Assembly: GCA_016235555.1 (NCBI GenBank)
Contig: JACRKC010000110.1
Coordinates: forward strand, 1 to 64,000
DNA: 64,000 nt
Source of the DNA: Verrucomicrobiota bacterium
GTDB taxonomy: Bacteria; Verrucomicrobiota; Verrucomicrobiia; Opitutales; Opitutaceae
Direction: 5' to 3'
The notes beneath the pieces were generated by a model. That model was not told the origin of the DNA and searched no databases. It worked only from the letters and a program-made list of their open reading frames with translations. Below are positions 1 to 9,349 of the stretch, piece after piece (positions within the stretch are counted from its first letter, which is position 1; each line of letters begins with the position of its first letter). Made by a program: the position numbers and the translations under genes.

Positions 1-46
1 GTCCCGCCTCGTGCCTTGGCGGCGCGTCACTGACACGAGGCGGGAC
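1..46. repeat. Perfect 13-bp inverted repeat, REP-like
   Basis: GTCCCGCCTCGTG (1-13) pairs exactly with CACGAGGCGGGAC (34-46). It lies just past the stop codon of the minus-strand gene that ends at 61, so it could act as a terminator or mRNA 3' stabiliser. The right arm plus flank recurs in inverse orientation at 10,898-10,922, which marks it as a dispersed repeat rather than a private terminator. Confidence 0.7.
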
Positions 47-60
47 GCCTCGTCCACGAC

Positions 61-1764
61 TCACTTCCCCCGCGTCCGCAGTCGCGCGGTGAAACTCCAG
101 CGGCCTTTCGCGTTCTGGATTTTCACGAGAAACGCGTTCTTTCCCGCTTTCAGGCGCAGCGGCACGACCTCCTCGTCGAGCTTGCTCGTGCGCTCGATCC
201 ATTGGTCGATCGCGAGCTCGCCATTGACCCACACCTTCAATCCGTCGTCGCTGCCGATGCCCAGCCACGCGTCGGTATCGGCGGCCACCTCGACTTCGGT
301 CCACGCGTAGCCGACGCAGTAGTTGAGGCTGTTGTAGTCGCCGCTCCCCAGAAAATCCACGAGGCCGTCCCGCGGTTTCATCCGCTTCCAGGTGACTTTC
401 GATCCGTCGATTTCGAGCCGCTCGCCCTCGGTCGGGCGCACGCTGCCCGGGCCTTTGTCGGCGAACCAATCGGTGTTGAACGCGTTCAGCTGTGTGCGCG
501 TCGAGACCTTGTTCGGGTCGCCCCCGGCCGTGACGGCGCTCATGCGCGTGACGCCGTTTTCGTCGACCCCGAGCACGACCGAGAAGGCCTGCTCGCCGAC
601 GCGGATCGGTTTCAACGCGAGCCAGCTGGCCAGCGGGACATCAACGCGCGCCTCGCCGTTGACCCACGCGGCGTCGGCCGCGGCTTTCTTGTCGAGCGCC
701 GGCGGCACCACGAAAACGTAGTCACACACCCCGGAGGCCGGCCAGCCTTGGTCGATCGCCGGCAGCACCACCCCGCTGCGGCTCAAGGCCTCGGCCAGCG
801 GCTTGGCCAGCACCGGCGGAAAGTCCGCGCCCTCCTTCCACGTGACCGCGGTGACGCGGCCCTCGGCATCCACCTCCAGTTGGGCCGCGATGCGTTTGAC
901 ACCGCGGGCCCGCAGCGCATCGGCGCGGAACGGATCCGCGATCGCGACCGCGGGCGAACTCGCCGCGGCGAACTGCACCGGCCGCACGGCACGCTGATAG
1001 TGCAACCGGTCGCGCCACGTGCGCGGGTTCTCGGGATTTAGCTCCCACAGGATGGCGCTCGTCTGATCGACGAACTTCATCACCTCGAAATCGTCGTTCA
1101 CGGAGCCACCGATCAGCGGCACGCCCTCACGCGTCATCAGCATCACGACGAATCCGCTGCCCGGCACGAAGCGCGACAGCACCTTCATGTCCGCCTGCTT
1201 CATCGGATCGGCCATGAACCAAGCGCGGGCGGACGGCAGCCACTGATGGTTGAACGCGCCATCCCATGTGCTCATCAGAACGGTCGCGATGCGCCCGGGA
1301 TAGACGCGCTCGATGCGTTTCGCGAACGGCGCGAAGTTGTCGAGCAGATGGGAAAGTCCCTCGCTCTTGCGCGAGCCGAAAAACACGAGCAGCAACTCCG
1401 GCTCCGGCTGCACGGCCAGATCGACCGGCTTCAGCGCACCTTTCTCCGAGCGCAGCAGGCGACCGATAAACTCGGCGGTGGCGCGCCCCTTCGCCTCGTT
1501 CCATTTCGCCGCCCGCGGCGGCCGCGCTGCGATCGTCCGGTAGAATCGCACACAATCCTCCGCGCTCAGCGCCGTCATCGGCACGAACCGACTCGAGGTG
1601 GCGCCCGTGCGGAAGAGCGCGAGCGGCCCCATCGCTTCGATCGGCTCGCCCTTGAAGGTCGCGCCCTTGGCATCGCGCCATTCGGTCATCACCGGGTCGG
1701 CGGCGCGCACCAGTCCGGCGAGGGCGCAGAGCAACAACATAGGAATCAACATTCGCAGCGGCAT
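61..1764 (-). CDS. Secreted hypothetical protein, SHD1-like start, PA14/galactose-binding-like C-terminus
   Basis: This 567-residue protein begins with a clear Sec signal peptide (residues 1-21, ending VRAADP). Residues 27-75 (WRDAKGATFKGEPIEAMG...) resemble the SLA1-homology SHD1 module common in Planctomycetes and Verrucomicrobia exported proteins. The middle looks thioredoxin/DUF4174-like: a short beta-alpha pattern follows 'PELLLVFFGS'. The last ~100 residues (TDAWLGIGSDDGLKVWVNGEL...NAFLVKIQN) have the spacing of PA14/glycosyl-hydrolase carbohydrate-binding modules. No catalytic residues are evident. It is probably periplasmic or outer-surface. Function is unknown, but the carbohydrate-binding-like end fits the polysaccharide locus that follows. 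Confidence 0.8.
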   Translation of the reverse strand: MPLRMLIPMLLLCALAGLVRAADPVMTEWRDAKGATFKGEPIEAMGPLALFRTGATSSRFVPMTALSAEDCVRFYRTIAARPPRAAKWNEAKGRATAEFIGRLLRSEKGALKPVDLAVQPEPELLLVFFGSRKSEGLSHLLDNFAPFAKRIERVYPGRIATVLMSTWDGAFNHQWLPSARAWFMADPMKQADMKVLSRFVPGSGFVVMLMTREGVPLIGGSVNDDFEVMKFVDQTSAILWELNPENPRTWRDRLHYQRAVRPVQFAAASSPAVAIADPFRADALRARGVKRIAAQLEVDAEGRVTAVTWKEGADFPPVLAKPLAEALSRSGVVLPAIDQGWPASGVCDYVFVVPPALDKKAAADAAWVNGEARVDVPLASWLALKPIRVGEQAFSVVLGVDENGVTRMSAVTAGGDPNKVSTRTQLNAFNTDWFADKGPGSVRPTEGERLEIDGSKVTWKRMKPRDGLVDFLGSGDYNSLNYCVGYAWTEVEVAADTDAWLGIGSDDGLKVWVNGELAIDQWIERTSKLDEEVVPLRLKAGKNAFLVKIQNAKGRWSFTARLRTRGK

Positions 1765-1920
1765 GGGGAAATCGGGGCGGCGGAATTCGACGAGCCGGAC
1801 CGGAAACTTGTCAATGCAGGCGGCGCCGTTCGCGGCCGGCGCACCGACGCACCCGGCACGAAAGCCCAGCCGGCGTCATCGATTGCGCGTGGCCTGATCG
1901 ACTGACGTCGGATGTGCAGA

Positions 1921-1989
1921 GTAGGGCGGGTCTGTGACCCGCCCTCGAACATTCCGCTCGCAAATGGGCGGGTCGCAGACCCGCCCTAC
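1921..1989. repeat. Intergenic inverted repeat
   Basis: GTAGGGCGGGTC (1921-1932) pairs with GACCCGCCCTAC (1978-1989), with a second GGGTCTGTGACCC palindrome inside the left arm. The 1765-2058 gap lies upstream of the gene ending at 61 and downstream of the DTW gene, both on the minus strand. The palindrome could terminate DTW transcription. I see no ORF in the gap. Confidence 0.65.
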
Positions 1990-2058
1990 TTCAGATCGGC
2001 CGCTACGTGTTGGCCGGCCGGACTCTTTCCAAAACAGCTCCCGCTCAACCCACCCCTC

Positions 2059-2730
2059 TCACTCCCGCGGTCGGCTGCGATTCAACTCCGCGATCAAATC
2101 GGGAAACGCGTCCTTCGCCGGCGAGTCGGCGAGGTAGGCTTCGGCCGCCGCCTTCTCGCCGCGCGCGCGCAAGCCGGCGTAGACGTGCAACTCGAACTGG
2201 CGTTGCAGCGCCTCGTGCGCCGCGACGTGACCGAGGGCCCGCAGCAGAAAGAGCAGCGCTTCCGCCGTTGAAAAAACGGGCGTGCCCCGCGCTGTCCGCA
2301 GCCGGTAGCGACTGGCTCCCGCCATGGGCAGATTGACCAGGCGGCCCACCCGTTCGACCCGCCGCACCAGCTGCGTCGCCTCGCGCCAGCTGCTGTCGAG
2401 CAGCAAAACCTGCGGCGGCAGTTCCCCTTCGAGGTTCGAAAATGGCTCTCCGAGCGGATGCAGGATCCACAGTTGATGTCCGGGCCGGTGGATCGCCCCC
2501 GGATCGAATGGGGCGTCGGGCCGGAACACATGGCCGCGCGCACCGGCCACGACCCGCGTGATGAGCCGCCCGGTGCTCGTCGGCTTGTGCACCTCGTGGA
2601 TGTGAAACAGCACATCGACCGCGAGCGGGCACACGATCGGGTCCGCCGCGGCGCAAATGCACCAGCGCGGCGGAAGCCGGCAGCGCTCGCAGCGCGGCGC
2701 ACCGGCGAGCACCACACTACGGGACGGCAT
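2059..2730 (-). CDS. DTW-domain protein, probable tRNA-uridine aminocarboxypropyltransferase (TapT/YfiP-like)
   Basis: The 223-residue protein has the four-cysteine N-terminal cluster of this family (C14, C17, C24, C26) followed by HKPTSTGRLI (about 48-57). It carries a DSSW version of the name-giving DTW motif at D112-W115 inside LLLDSSWREATQL. Proteins of this family transfer the aminocarboxypropyl group of S-adenosylmethionine to uridine in tRNA (acp3U). Length and motif order are normal. It is followed on the same strand by an unrelated membrane protein upstream at 2749, so the two may be co-transcribed. The start gives the complete cysteine motif. Confidence 0.88.
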   Translation of the reverse strand: MPSRSVVLAGAPRCERCRLPPRWCICAAADPIVCPLAVDVLFHIHEVHKPTSTGRLITRVVAGARGHVFRPDAPFDPGAIHRPGHQLWILHPLGEPFSNLEGELPPQVLLLDSSWREATQLVRRVERVGRLVNLPMAGASRYRLRTARGTPVFSTAEALLFLLRALGHVAAHEALQRQFELHVYAGLRARGEKAAAEAYLADSPAKDAFPDLIAELNRSRPRE

Positions 2731-2748
2731 CGTGAGAACCGCGGCGAC

Positions 2749-3600
2749 TCATCGGCGCGGCGCCGGCTCCGGCTCCTCCTTGAGCTTGTCCATGCAGTCG
2801 ACGCACACGCCGTGCGTGAACTTGAGGCGGCTGTGCCGCGCGAAATATTCCTCCACCTGCCGCCAGTAGCCATCGTCGTCGCGCACCTTCTTGCACCAGG
2901 CACAGATCGGCAGCAGGCCGGTGAGGGTCTCGACCTCCACCTGGGCGCGCATGAGTTCCTCGTGCCGCAGTTTCAAATGGGCGATGAGCAGCCCGACGAA
3001 CAGCGCCACCATGAAGAAACTCACCTCCAAGTCACCGAGCACCTGCAGCGAAGCCGAGGCCGTCTTCCAGCCATAGGCCGCGAACACGAGCGCGAGCCCG
3101 ATACGCACCGCGTGGAACACGGCGTGCGCCAGAAACGCCGTCGCGGGGGAGAACATCGACTGCCAGAAATAGCCGGCGCCGCGCCGCAGGCACAGCGCCG
3201 ACGCGACCGAGAGCGAGCCCCACACCAGCCCGTTGAACACCATCCGGAAATTCGACGGCGACTCGACGAACAGAAATCCGACCAACCCGGCCGCATGCAC
3301 CGCGACCACCGCGCCCAACCACCGCCAGCGCGGCGCCATCCCGACCGTCCGCTGCGCCCCGAGCAGCAGCACGGCCTGCCCGATGGTCACGCACAACGTC
3401 GGCAGCAAACGGCCGAGCGCGTGCGGCAGCAGCGGCCGCGCGGCAAACAACACGTCGGCCACCGTCAGCACCCACGCCGCCACCGCCCAGCACGCCAGCA
3501 CACCGGATTGCCGCCGCTCCCGCCAGTAGTGCGTGGCCAGCGACGCCAGGATCGCTCCGATGATGATGCTGGTCAGATAGGTGACGGTCTCCTGATTCAT
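2749..3600 (-). CDS. Multispanning membrane protein with C-terminal Cys cluster
   Basis: Starting at the ATG at 3600 gives 283 residues; a further in-frame start 11 codons upstream is less likely because the MNQETVTYL start leads directly into the first membrane helix. Seven hydrophobic segments occupy residues 1-215. The cytoplasmic tail after 'VEVETLTGLLP' contains ICAWCKKVRDDDGYW and HGVCVDCM. This C-x-W-C-K-x-[IV]-R...C-x-x-C pattern is often found fused to PAS, GAF or receiver domains in signalling proteins. Here it is fused to a 7TM-type membrane region. A sensory role is an inference; no kinase or cyclase domain is present. Confidence 0.75.
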   Translation of the reverse strand: MNQETVTYLTSIIIGAILASLATHYWRERRQSGVLACWAVAAWVLTVADVLFAARPLLPHALGRLLPTLCVTIGQAVLLLGAQRTVGMAPRWRWLGAVVAVHAAGLVGFLFVESPSNFRMVFNGLVWGSLSVASALCLRRGAGYFWQSMFSPATAFLAHAVFHAVRIGLALVFAAYGWKTASASLQVLGDLEVSFFMVALFVGLLIAHLKLRHEELMRAQVEVETLTGLLPICAWCKKVRDDDGYWRQVEEYFARHSRLKFTHGVCVDCMDKLKEEPEPAPRR

Positions 3601-3706
3601 ACGCCGGACGCCGGGGACCGTGGGTGGAACCACGGACCCACGCGAGGCGAAACGACCGCCAGTGAGTTACATTTCCACGGCAGCTCCCCCGTGCACGCCG
3701 ACGGCG

Positions 3707-4171
3707 TCAGGTGGTCACGAAGTCGAGCACCATCGGGTGCACGAGCTCCTCGAAGTCGGCATAACTCATCTTGATGACTTCCGTGTGCGTGCCGGCGTTG
3801 AACGCGATCTCCGGCTCGTCGGCGAGGCACGCCGCGACATACACCGGCATGCCGTAGAGATTGCCGAACGGCGGCATCGCGCCGAGCTCGCAGTCCGGAA
3901 ACGCATCCTGGAACTCGGCCTCGGACGCGAGCCGCACGTGGTCCGAGCCGAGCAGTTCCCGCAGATCCTGCACGAGGATGCGGCGGCTGGCCGGGAGCAC
4001 GACCATCGCCATCGCCCCGTCGACTTTCACGATCACCGTCTTCCCGAAGTCGCGGCCCTTCACATGCACGGACTCGGCGACCTCCGCCGCGGTAAACGCC
4101 ATCGAGTGCTGGATGCTCACATAACGCACTCCCCGGCTGTCCAGAAACGCTTTCAATTTCATGGCTGGCAT
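3707..4171 (-). CDS. YbaK/aminoacyl-tRNA deacylase-domain protein
   Basis: The 154-residue protein is a single YbaK/ProX-type editing domain. It has a conserved FTAAEVAESVHVKGRDFGKTV segment near residue 22, LPASRRILV, a PPFGNLYGMPVY active-site-like segment and a final FNAGTHTEVIKMSYADFEELV. Family members hydrolyse mischarged aminoacyl-tRNAs. The start at 4171 is chosen because GGAGG lies 4-5 nt upstream; the in-frame start at 4252 lacks a site and the ATG at 4162 is too far from it. It stands alone between convergent or unrelated genes. The exact tRNA substrate cannot be read from the sequence. Confidence 0.87.
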   Translation of the reverse strand: MPAMKLKAFLDSRGVRYVSIQHSMAFTAAEVAESVHVKGRDFGKTVIVKVDGAMAMVVLPASRRILVQDLRELLGSDHVRLASEAEFQDAFPDCELGAMPPFGNLYGMPVYVAACLADEPEIAFNAGTHTEVIKMSYADFEELVHPMVLDFVTT

Positions 4172-4329
4172 AACGCCTCCTCTGGTTTCGAATTGTTGGT
4201 GCGCCATCCGCCGGGCGCACCGCACTGAGCCGGACGGCGGAGCGCGAGTCACCCGGTGCCGACCATCGGAGTGTAGCGCGTCCCGCCCGAAAGTAAATTC
4301 CGCATCCGCCGGACCAGCGCCTCAGGGGC

Positions 4330-4461
4330 GTAACTCAAACCGATGTCAGCGCGCTGTAGCGGCGGTCTACGACCGCCGTCGAACCGTCACTCGTGCTTCG
4401 TCGGCGGTCATAGACCGCCGCTACAACCAAGGTCTTCGTGAGACACATCAGTTTGAGTTAC
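4330..4461. repeat. MITE-like element, family B copy 1
   Basis: Termini GTAACTCAAACCGATGT (from 4330) and ACATCAGTTTGAGTTAC (to 4461) are inverted repeats with one mismatch. Inside is a second palindrome, TGTAGCGGCGGTC...GACCGCCGCTACA. The ~130-bp element codes for nothing. A shorter copy with the same termini is at 5454-5556, so the two bracket the esterase gene. No transposase is nearby, so any movement would have to be in trans. Confidence 0.8.
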
Positions 4462-4470
4462 ACCGGCGCC

Positions 4471-5388
4471 TCACTTCGCCGGCTTCAACCAACCGGCGGA
4501 CTTGAGCCAGTCCCCGACCCGATCGGGCCACGACGTCACATCCAGTTCGGTCCGGCGCAGGCCGTAGCCGTGTCCGCCCTTCGGGTAGAGGTGCATCTCC
4601 GCGGCCACGCCGGCCTTCTTCAGCGCGAGGTAGTAGAACAATCCGGTCTCGACGCGCACAGTGTCGTCCTCAGTCATCGCGATGAATGTCGGCGGCGTGT
4701 TGCCCTTGCTCACGGGCAGTTCCGGCGCCACGGCCTCGTTCTGCTCCTTGACGGTGAGGTAGGCGGGATAAATCAACACGGTGAAATCCGGCCGGCAACT
4801 GACGTCGTCGGCTGCGTCGACCCGCGGATAGCTGCGCGACCCGTGCTGGTTGCTCAGCACCGCGGCGAGGTGCCCGCCCGCGGAGAACCCGAGCACGCCG
4901 ATGCGTGCCGGGTCGATTCCGAATTCTCCCGCCCGCTGGCGCACCAGCCCGAGCGCCCGCTGTGCGTCCTGCAACGGCGGGCCGTGCTTCTCAGTGCCGG
5001 GCCGCTTCGGCACGCGGTATTTCAACAGCACGCCGGTGACGCCGATCGAGTTGAGCCACGCGCACACCTCCGTGCCCTCGAGATCGAGCGCGAGGATGTT
5101 GTAGCCGCCGCCGGGACACACCAGCACGGCGGCGCCGGTGTTTCCGGCCGCAGGCGCCGGAAAAAGAGTGATGCTGGGGGCCGCCACGTTGCCGATCCGC
5201 TGGACCGACCGGCCCGCGACGGCACGGTCCGTCGGCTTGGTCGTATCACGCTCCGGCGGCAGCGTCGCCGTGTCCCCCGGAGCCGGACCCGGCCACAGCG
5301 CCACGGGGCCCGGCGCCGCGTCCGCCACGGTGACGGCGGCGAGCAGGGCGGACCAGAGAACGGAACGGTGGAGCCGGCGCAGTTTCAT
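4471..5388 (-). CDS. Secreted alpha/beta hydrolase, carbohydrate (acetyl) esterase-like
   Basis: From the ATG at 5388 the protein is 305 residues with a signal peptide (cleavage near ADA-AP, ~24). The oxyanion segment CPGGGYN is at about 91-97. The nucleophile elbow G-F-S-A-G-G has S169, and a late GGHGYG supplies the catalytic His; an acidic TEDDTVRVE lies before it. This arrangement matches the BD-FAE/acetylxylan-esterase-like hydrolases common in polysaccharide loci. The upstream in-frame extension to 5451 lacks signal-peptide character and is rejected. Substrate is inferred: removal of acetyl or other ester groups from pectin or xylan would fit the neighbouring pectate lyases and sulfatase. 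Confidence 0.85.
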   Translation of the reverse strand: MKLRRLHRSVLWSALLAAVTVADAAPGPVALWPGPAPGDTATLPPERDTTKPTDRAVAGRSVQRIGNVAAPSITLFPAPAAGNTGAAVLVCPGGGYNILALDLEGTEVCAWLNSIGVTGVLLKYRVPKRPGTEKHGPPLQDAQRALGLVRQRAGEFGIDPARIGVLGFSAGGHLAAVLSNQHGSRSYPRVDAADDVSCRPDFTVLIYPAYLTVKEQNEAVAPELPVSKGNTPPTFIAMTEDDTVRVETGLFYYLALKKAGVAAEMHLYPKGGHGYGLRRTELDVTSWPDRVGDWLKSAGWLKPAK

Positions 5389-5453
5389 GCACGATGACAT
5401 CGGCGGTAACGTCGTCGGTGGCGAGTGCTTTGTGCGCGCGCACCACCGCAAGG

Positions 5454-5556
5454 GTGTGACTCAAACTGATGTCAGGAAACGGCGAAAAAGTCTGCCCAAG
5501 GCACGCCCGCCGCTACAACCGAGGCATTCGAGCACTGACCTCAGTTTGAGTGGCAC
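5454..5556. repeat. MITE-like element, family B copy 2; fills gap 5389-5704
   Basis: GTGTGACTCAAACTGATGTC at 5454 is mirrored by GACCTCAGTTTGAGTGGCAC ending at 5556. The termini match those of the element at 4330-4461, but the ~60-bp interior differs. The rest of the 5389-5704 gap shows no gene; it must contain the promoter of the response regulator (forward) and of the esterase (reverse). Confidence 0.75.
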
Positions 5557-5704
5557 CCCCATCGCGACGGGGACGCCCAACTCGCCGGGCGGGGCCGGCC
5601 GGCGCGCGCGCCATACCAAGCCGCCGATCGCCGATTTTTGAAGTTTTTTTGCAGAACCGAGCCTTGCGGCCCACGGTCCGAAAGCGCATGTTGTTTCATT
5701 CGCC

Positions 5705-6112
5705 ATGAGCCTGCCGGCGCCCAAGCCCTCAGTTCGCTCCCCCACTCCCGGACGCAAGTGGCGCATCCTCTACGCCGAGGACGTCCGGGAACTGCGGGAA
5801 GTGGCCCGGCTGGCCCTCACCTTGGACGGGCATTCGATCGAGTGCGCCCTGGACGGGAAGCTGGCCCTCGAACGGGTGACCGGCGCGCCGGACGCGTTCG
5901 ACCTGATCATCACCGATCACCACATGCCGAACATGAACGGCCTCGAATTCGTCGAGCAGCTGCGCGCGATGCGGTGGCCGGGCAAGATCATCGTCTTCAG
6001 CTCCGAGCTGAAGTCCGAGGTCGAAAAAGCCTACGTCGCGCACTGCGTCGACCGTGTGCTGCCGAAGCCGATCTTCCCATCGGAGCTCCGCCGCGTGCTC
6101 GCGGAGCTCTGA
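5705..6112 (+). CDS. Single-domain response regulator (CheY-like receiver)
   Basis: The 135-residue protein is a receiver domain with no output domain. Visible are the acidic pair E25-D26, the phospho-acceptor D71 in LIITDHHMPNMNG, the switch residue S100 (FSSE) and the invariant K121 in LPKPI. A 17-residue Pro-rich tail precedes the domain. No histidine kinase lies nearby, so the partner is unknown. Such stand-alone receivers usually act by protein contact or phosphotransfer. It is transcribed toward the sulfatase operon, with an inverted repeat between. Confidence 0.92.
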   Translation: MSLPAPKPSVRSPTPGRKWRILYAEDVRELREVARLALTLDGHSIECALDGKLALERVTGAPDAFDLIITDHHMPNMNGLEFVEQLRAMRWPGKIIVFSSELKSEVEKAYVAHCVDRVLPKPIFPSELRRVLAEL

Positions 6113-6114
6113 GA

Positions 6115-6233
6115 GGGCGTCGAAAAAGCCGGTTCGTGGGTAGGGCCGGCTCTCCGAGCCGGCCTGAGTTGGCAGAGGCGCACGCAGGAACTCAGGCCCG
6201 CTCGGAGAGCGGGCCCTACCTTTTTCGACGCCC
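6115..6233. repeat. Inverted-repeat element between convergent genes
   Basis: GGGCGTCGAAAAAG (from 6115) is mirrored by CTTTTTCGACGCCC (to 6233). Inside lies a second pair, GTAGGGCCGGCTCTCCGAG and its near complement ending CGGAGAGCGGGCCCTAC. It lies 3 bp past the regulator's stop and 9 bp past the sulfatase's stop, so it may serve as a bidirectional terminator. Its layered structure is MITE/REP-like. Confidence 0.75.
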
Positions 6234-6241
6234 ATTTCGGT

Positions 6242-7798
6242 TCAGGACTTTTTCTGCTGCTTCTTTTTCCCGGCGCCGGGCGGATTGGCGTGCCACATCG
6301 CGGGGATCTCGGCCGGCACTTTGAGTTCGGTGCGCAGCCGCGTGAGTTCCTTCTCCAGCGTCGCGCGCGTGTCGCGATACGCGGGATCGTCGATCACGCT
6401 CTTGAGTTCACTCGGATCTTTCTGGAGGTCGAAAAGCTCCCAGTAGTCGGTCGTGCCGGTGCCGCCGGTGAAGTGGATCAGCTTGTAACGATCGGTCACC
6501 ACACCGTAGTGCGGCGCCACGCGATGCGGCGTGGGATACTCGAAATACTGGTAATAAAAACTCTTCCGCCAGTCGGCCGGCGTCTGCCCGCGCAACACCG
6601 GCACCAGGCTGCGGCCCTGCATGCGGTCCGGGATCGGGACCCCGGCGATGTCGAGGAACGTCTCGGCAAAGTCGACGTTCGAGACGAGCGCGCGCGTGGC
6701 GCTGCCCGGCTTCGTGTTGCCCGGCCAACGCACCAGCAAGGGCGTGCGGATCGATTCCTCGAAGATCCAACGTTTGTCGAACCAGCCGTGCTCACCGAGG
6801 TAGAAACCCTGGTCCGACGTGTAGATCACGATCGTGTTTTCGGCGAGGCCCTCGTCGTCGAGGAACTTGAGCACGCGGCCCACGGCCTCGTCGACCGCAC
6901 GCACGCAGCCGAGGTAGTCGTGCATGTAGCGCTGATAACGCCAGCGCACGAGGTCGTCGCCGGTGAGGTTGGCTTCCTGAAACTTCGCGTTGCGCGGACC
7001 GTAGTATTTTTCCCATTCGGCGCGCTGCTCCGCGTTGAGCGACGGGGGCGTGGTCAGTTTGGCATCCAGCTGCGTAAATGTGTTCCGGATGGTCATGTCC
7101 TGCCCTTTCTCGGCGGCGCCACGGCCGGCGTAATCATCCATCAACGTGGCGGGCTCGGGATATTTGCGATCCTTGTCGTGATCGAGGTGACGGAGCGCGG
7201 GCGACCACTCGCGATGCGGCGCTTTGTGCTGGGTCATCAGCATGAAGGGCTTCGTCTTGTCGCGCTTCTTGAGCCAGTCGAGCGACGCGTCGGCGATGAT
7301 ATCGGTGACGTAGCCGTTGGTCGGCGTGCGCTCGCCCAGGCGATTCATCGGCGGGTTGTAGTAGACGCCCTGGCCGTAGAGGATCTGCCAGAAATCGAAG
7401 CCAGTCGGATCGCTCTCGAGGTGCCACTTCCCGATCATCGCCGTCTGGTAGCCGGCCGTCTTCAGCAATTTCGGAAACGTGATCTGGCTGCCGTCGAACC
7501 GGGAGTTCGAGTTGTTCACGAAACCGTTCACATGGCTGTAGGCGCCGGTCAACACCACCGCGCGGCAGGGGCCGCAGATGGAATTGGTCACGAGACAGCG
7601 GTCGAAGCGCATGCCCTCGCGGCCGATGCGGTCGATGTTCGGCGTCTCGATCAGCTTTCGCGGATCACCATACGCGCTGATCGCCTGATAGGCATGGTCG
7701 TCGGCGAAGATGAGGACGATGTTCGGCTGCTTGCGCTCGGCGGCGTGGGCGACGGTCGCGACGAGGAGCGTGGCCAGGGGCAGGAGACGCCGGATCAT
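6242..7798 (-). CDS. Secreted Cys-type sulfatase
   Basis: The 518-residue protein has a signal peptide (1-19). It then has [12 protein letters not shown] with metal ligands D33-D34 and the sulfatase signature S-I-C-G-P-C-R with C75, the residue normally converted to formylglycine, and R79. [13 protein letters not shown] supplies the second metal/substrate segment. It ends with a short basic tail. The family cleaves sulfate esters. ATG at 7798 overlaps the stop of the upstream gene by 4 nt (ATGA), indicating translational coupling, so the in-frame extension to 7912 is rejected. Maturation would need a formylglycine-generating enzyme, which is not in this window. The natural substrate is not visible. 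Confidence 0.93.
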   Translation of the reverse strand: MIRRLLPLATLLVATVAHAAERKQPNIVLIFADDHAYQAISAYGDPRKLIETPNIDRIGREGMRFDRCLVTNSICGPCRAVVLTGAYSHVNGFVNNSNSRFDGSQITFPKLLKTAGYQTAMIGKWHLESDPTGFDFWQILYGQGVYYNPPMNRLGERTPTNGYVTDIIADASLDWLKKRDKTKPFMLMTQHKAPHREWSPALRHLDHDKDRKYPEPATLMDDYAGRGAAEKGQDMTIRNTFTQLDAKLTTPPSLNAEQRAEWEKYYGPRNAKFQEANLTGDDLVRWRYQRYMHDYLGCVRAVDEAVGRVLKFLDDEGLAENTIVIYTSDQGFYLGEHGWFDKRWIFEESIRTPLLVRWPGNTKPGSATRALVSNVDFAETFLDIAGVPIPDRMQGRSLVPVLRGQTPADWRKSFYYQYFEYPTPHRVAPHYGVVTDRYKLIHFTGGTGTTDYWELFDLQKDPSELKSVIDDPAYRDTRATLEKELTRLRTELKVPAEIPAMWHANPPGAGKKKQQKKS

Positions 7799-8619
7799 TT
7801 GCCGCCCTTTCCATTCATCGTCTCGAAGAACTTCTTCCCTTCGCTCACCATCTGGTTCGGGTCGGTCTGGAAGGAGCGGTTGTCGGTCTCGATCGCCATC
7901 ACGCCGGACCACTTGGATTTCTTCAACTCGGCGAAGAGGCCCGCGTAGTTGGCGGCACCGGTGCCGAGTTCGACATCGAGGATCACGTCTTTACCGTCGG
8001 CGGCTTTCTCGACCTTCTTGTCCTTGAAGTGGATGTCGTAAACGCGGTCGCCGTATTCGCGGAAGACCTTCGCGGCATCGAAGCCCGCCGCGGTCACCCA
8101 GCCCACGTCGAGGCACACGCCGATGCGCTTGTCGCGCTTGGCGAGCACGCCCTGCACGGTCGCGGGATCACCGTAGACGGTGCCTTTGCCGTGGTTGTGG
8201 ATCGCGAGCTTGAGGTCGTATTCCTTCACGAGCTCCTCGAGGTTGTCCCACTCGGCGAGGTTCTTCGGCTCGACGACGATGATCTTCGCCCCGATGAGCT
8301 TCGCGAACTCGAAGAGCTTGCGGTTGTCCTCCTTGTTCATGGAGGTGCCGTTGACGCCGAAGGTGTAGCACGTGAGCCCCTTCGCATCGAGAATCGCCTT
8401 CTTGCGCAGCGTTTCCTCCTTGGTGCCCTTCGGATCGAACTGCGCGCCGATCAACTGGAGTTGCTTGATGCCGTGTTTCTCGGCGAAGGCGACGACCTGA
8501 TCGAAGGTCATCTTGTTGGCGGTCCAGCCTTGGAGGCCGAGTTGGACGGCAGCGCGCACGGGCGAAGCCACGGCGAGCATGAGCGAGCACAACGCGAAGA
8601 GGGCGGAGGTTTTTTTCAT
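7795..8619 (-). CDS. Exported sugar phosphate isomerase/epimerase-like TIM barrel
   Basis: The 274-residue protein has a signal peptide ([23 protein letters not shown]). An AP-endonuclease-2-type TIM barrel follows: [24 protein letters not shown] at the start, then [29 protein letters not shown] and MAIETDN, which supply the usual His/Asp/Glu metal-binding positions. Exported versions are frequent in Verrucomicrobia and Planctomycetes, beside DUF1080 and sulfatase genes as here. The reaction is unknown. It is the third gene of a minus-strand operon (pectate lyase, DUF1080, this, sulfatase). Confidence 0.88.
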   Translation of the reverse strand: MKKTSALFALCSLMLAVASPVRAAVQLGLQGWTANKMTFDQVVAFAEKHGIKQLQLIGAQFDPKGTKEETLRKKAILDAKGLTCYTFGVNGTSMNKEDNRKLFEFAKLIGAKIIVVEPKNLAEWDNLEELVKEYDLKLAIHNHGKGTVYGDPATVQGVLAKRDKRIGVCLDVGWVTAAGFDAAKVFREYGDRVYDIHFKDKKVEKAADGKDVILDVELGTGAANYAGLFAELKKSKWSGVMAIETDNRSFQTDPNQMVSEGKKFFETMNGKGGK

Positions 8620-8653
8620 CGGAAAATCGGAAGACGACGGGCGACTCGGGCGA

Positions 8654-9289
8654 TTACTTCAGCTCGGCGATGCGGATGTTCCGGTAGTCGCAGCGCATCT
8701 TCACATTGCCGTGGATCTGCAACCCGAGCGGCGCCGCGCCGGTGAACTTCGCGTCGGTGTAGTGCGACGCCTTGGTGCCGTTGATCCAGCAGGTGAACGT
8801 ATCACCGCGCGCCTCGATGCGGAACGTGTTCCATTCGCCCTCGGGCTTCATGAGCTTCTTCGCGTCCTTGGCCTGGCCCGCTTCCGGGTAAGCCGGTTTG
8901 CCGCCCGTGTAGAACGAGCCGGACATGTCCACGCGCAGGCTACCGGACACGCCGAGCTGGAGCTGGATTTTCGGGCTGCGCATCTCCAGGCCGGTGTCGA
9001 CGCCACGGTCGGTTTCGGTTTTCCAGCGCACGTCGAACTCGATCACGAAGTCGCGGTAGGACTTCTCGGTCCAGAGGTAGTTGCCGGTGAGCTTCTCGTC
9101 GTTCTGCCCGATGAGCACGCCGTTCTCGACGCGCCAGAACTTGTTTCCGACCGCGTCCTTGAAGCCGGTGAGGTCCTTGCCGTTGAACAACGGCTCAAGC
9201 TTCGGAGCGGTGGAGGCGCTGGCCGCCACGGCGGGCAGCGCGAGGAGGCACGACAGTGCGAGCAGGGCGGAGGCGAGACGGGGTTTCAT
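8654..9289 (-). CDS. Secreted DUF1080 (3-keto-disaccharide hydrolase-family) protein
   Basis: From the ATG at 9289 it has 211 residues with a signal peptide. The DUF1080 hallmark FNGKDLTGFK is followed by FWRVENGVLIGQN, FVIEFDVRWK, GLEMRSP, a central EGEWNTFRIEARGD and the final LGLQIHGNVKMRCDYRNIRI. The fold is a concanavalin-like beta sandwich. Some members cleave 3-keto-glucosides; others bind sugars. Neighbours make a polysaccharide role likely, but hydrolysis is not proved by visible residues. Confidence 0.88.
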   Translation of the reverse strand: MKPRLASALLALSCLLALPAVAASASTAPKLEPLFNGKDLTGFKDAVGNKFWRVENGVLIGQNDEKLTGNYLWTEKSYRDFVIEFDVRWKTETDRGVDTGLEMRSPKIQLQLGVSGSLRVDMSGSFYTGGKPAYPEAGQAKDAKKLMKPEGEWNTFRIEARGDTFTCWINGTKASHYTDAKFTGAAPLGLQIHGNVKMRCDYRNIRIAELK

Positions 9290-9349
9290 CGCGCCCAACT
9301 TGGGCGATCCGCGCGCGCGAGGAAAGCGCGTTCTCGCGCCGGTCGGCCA

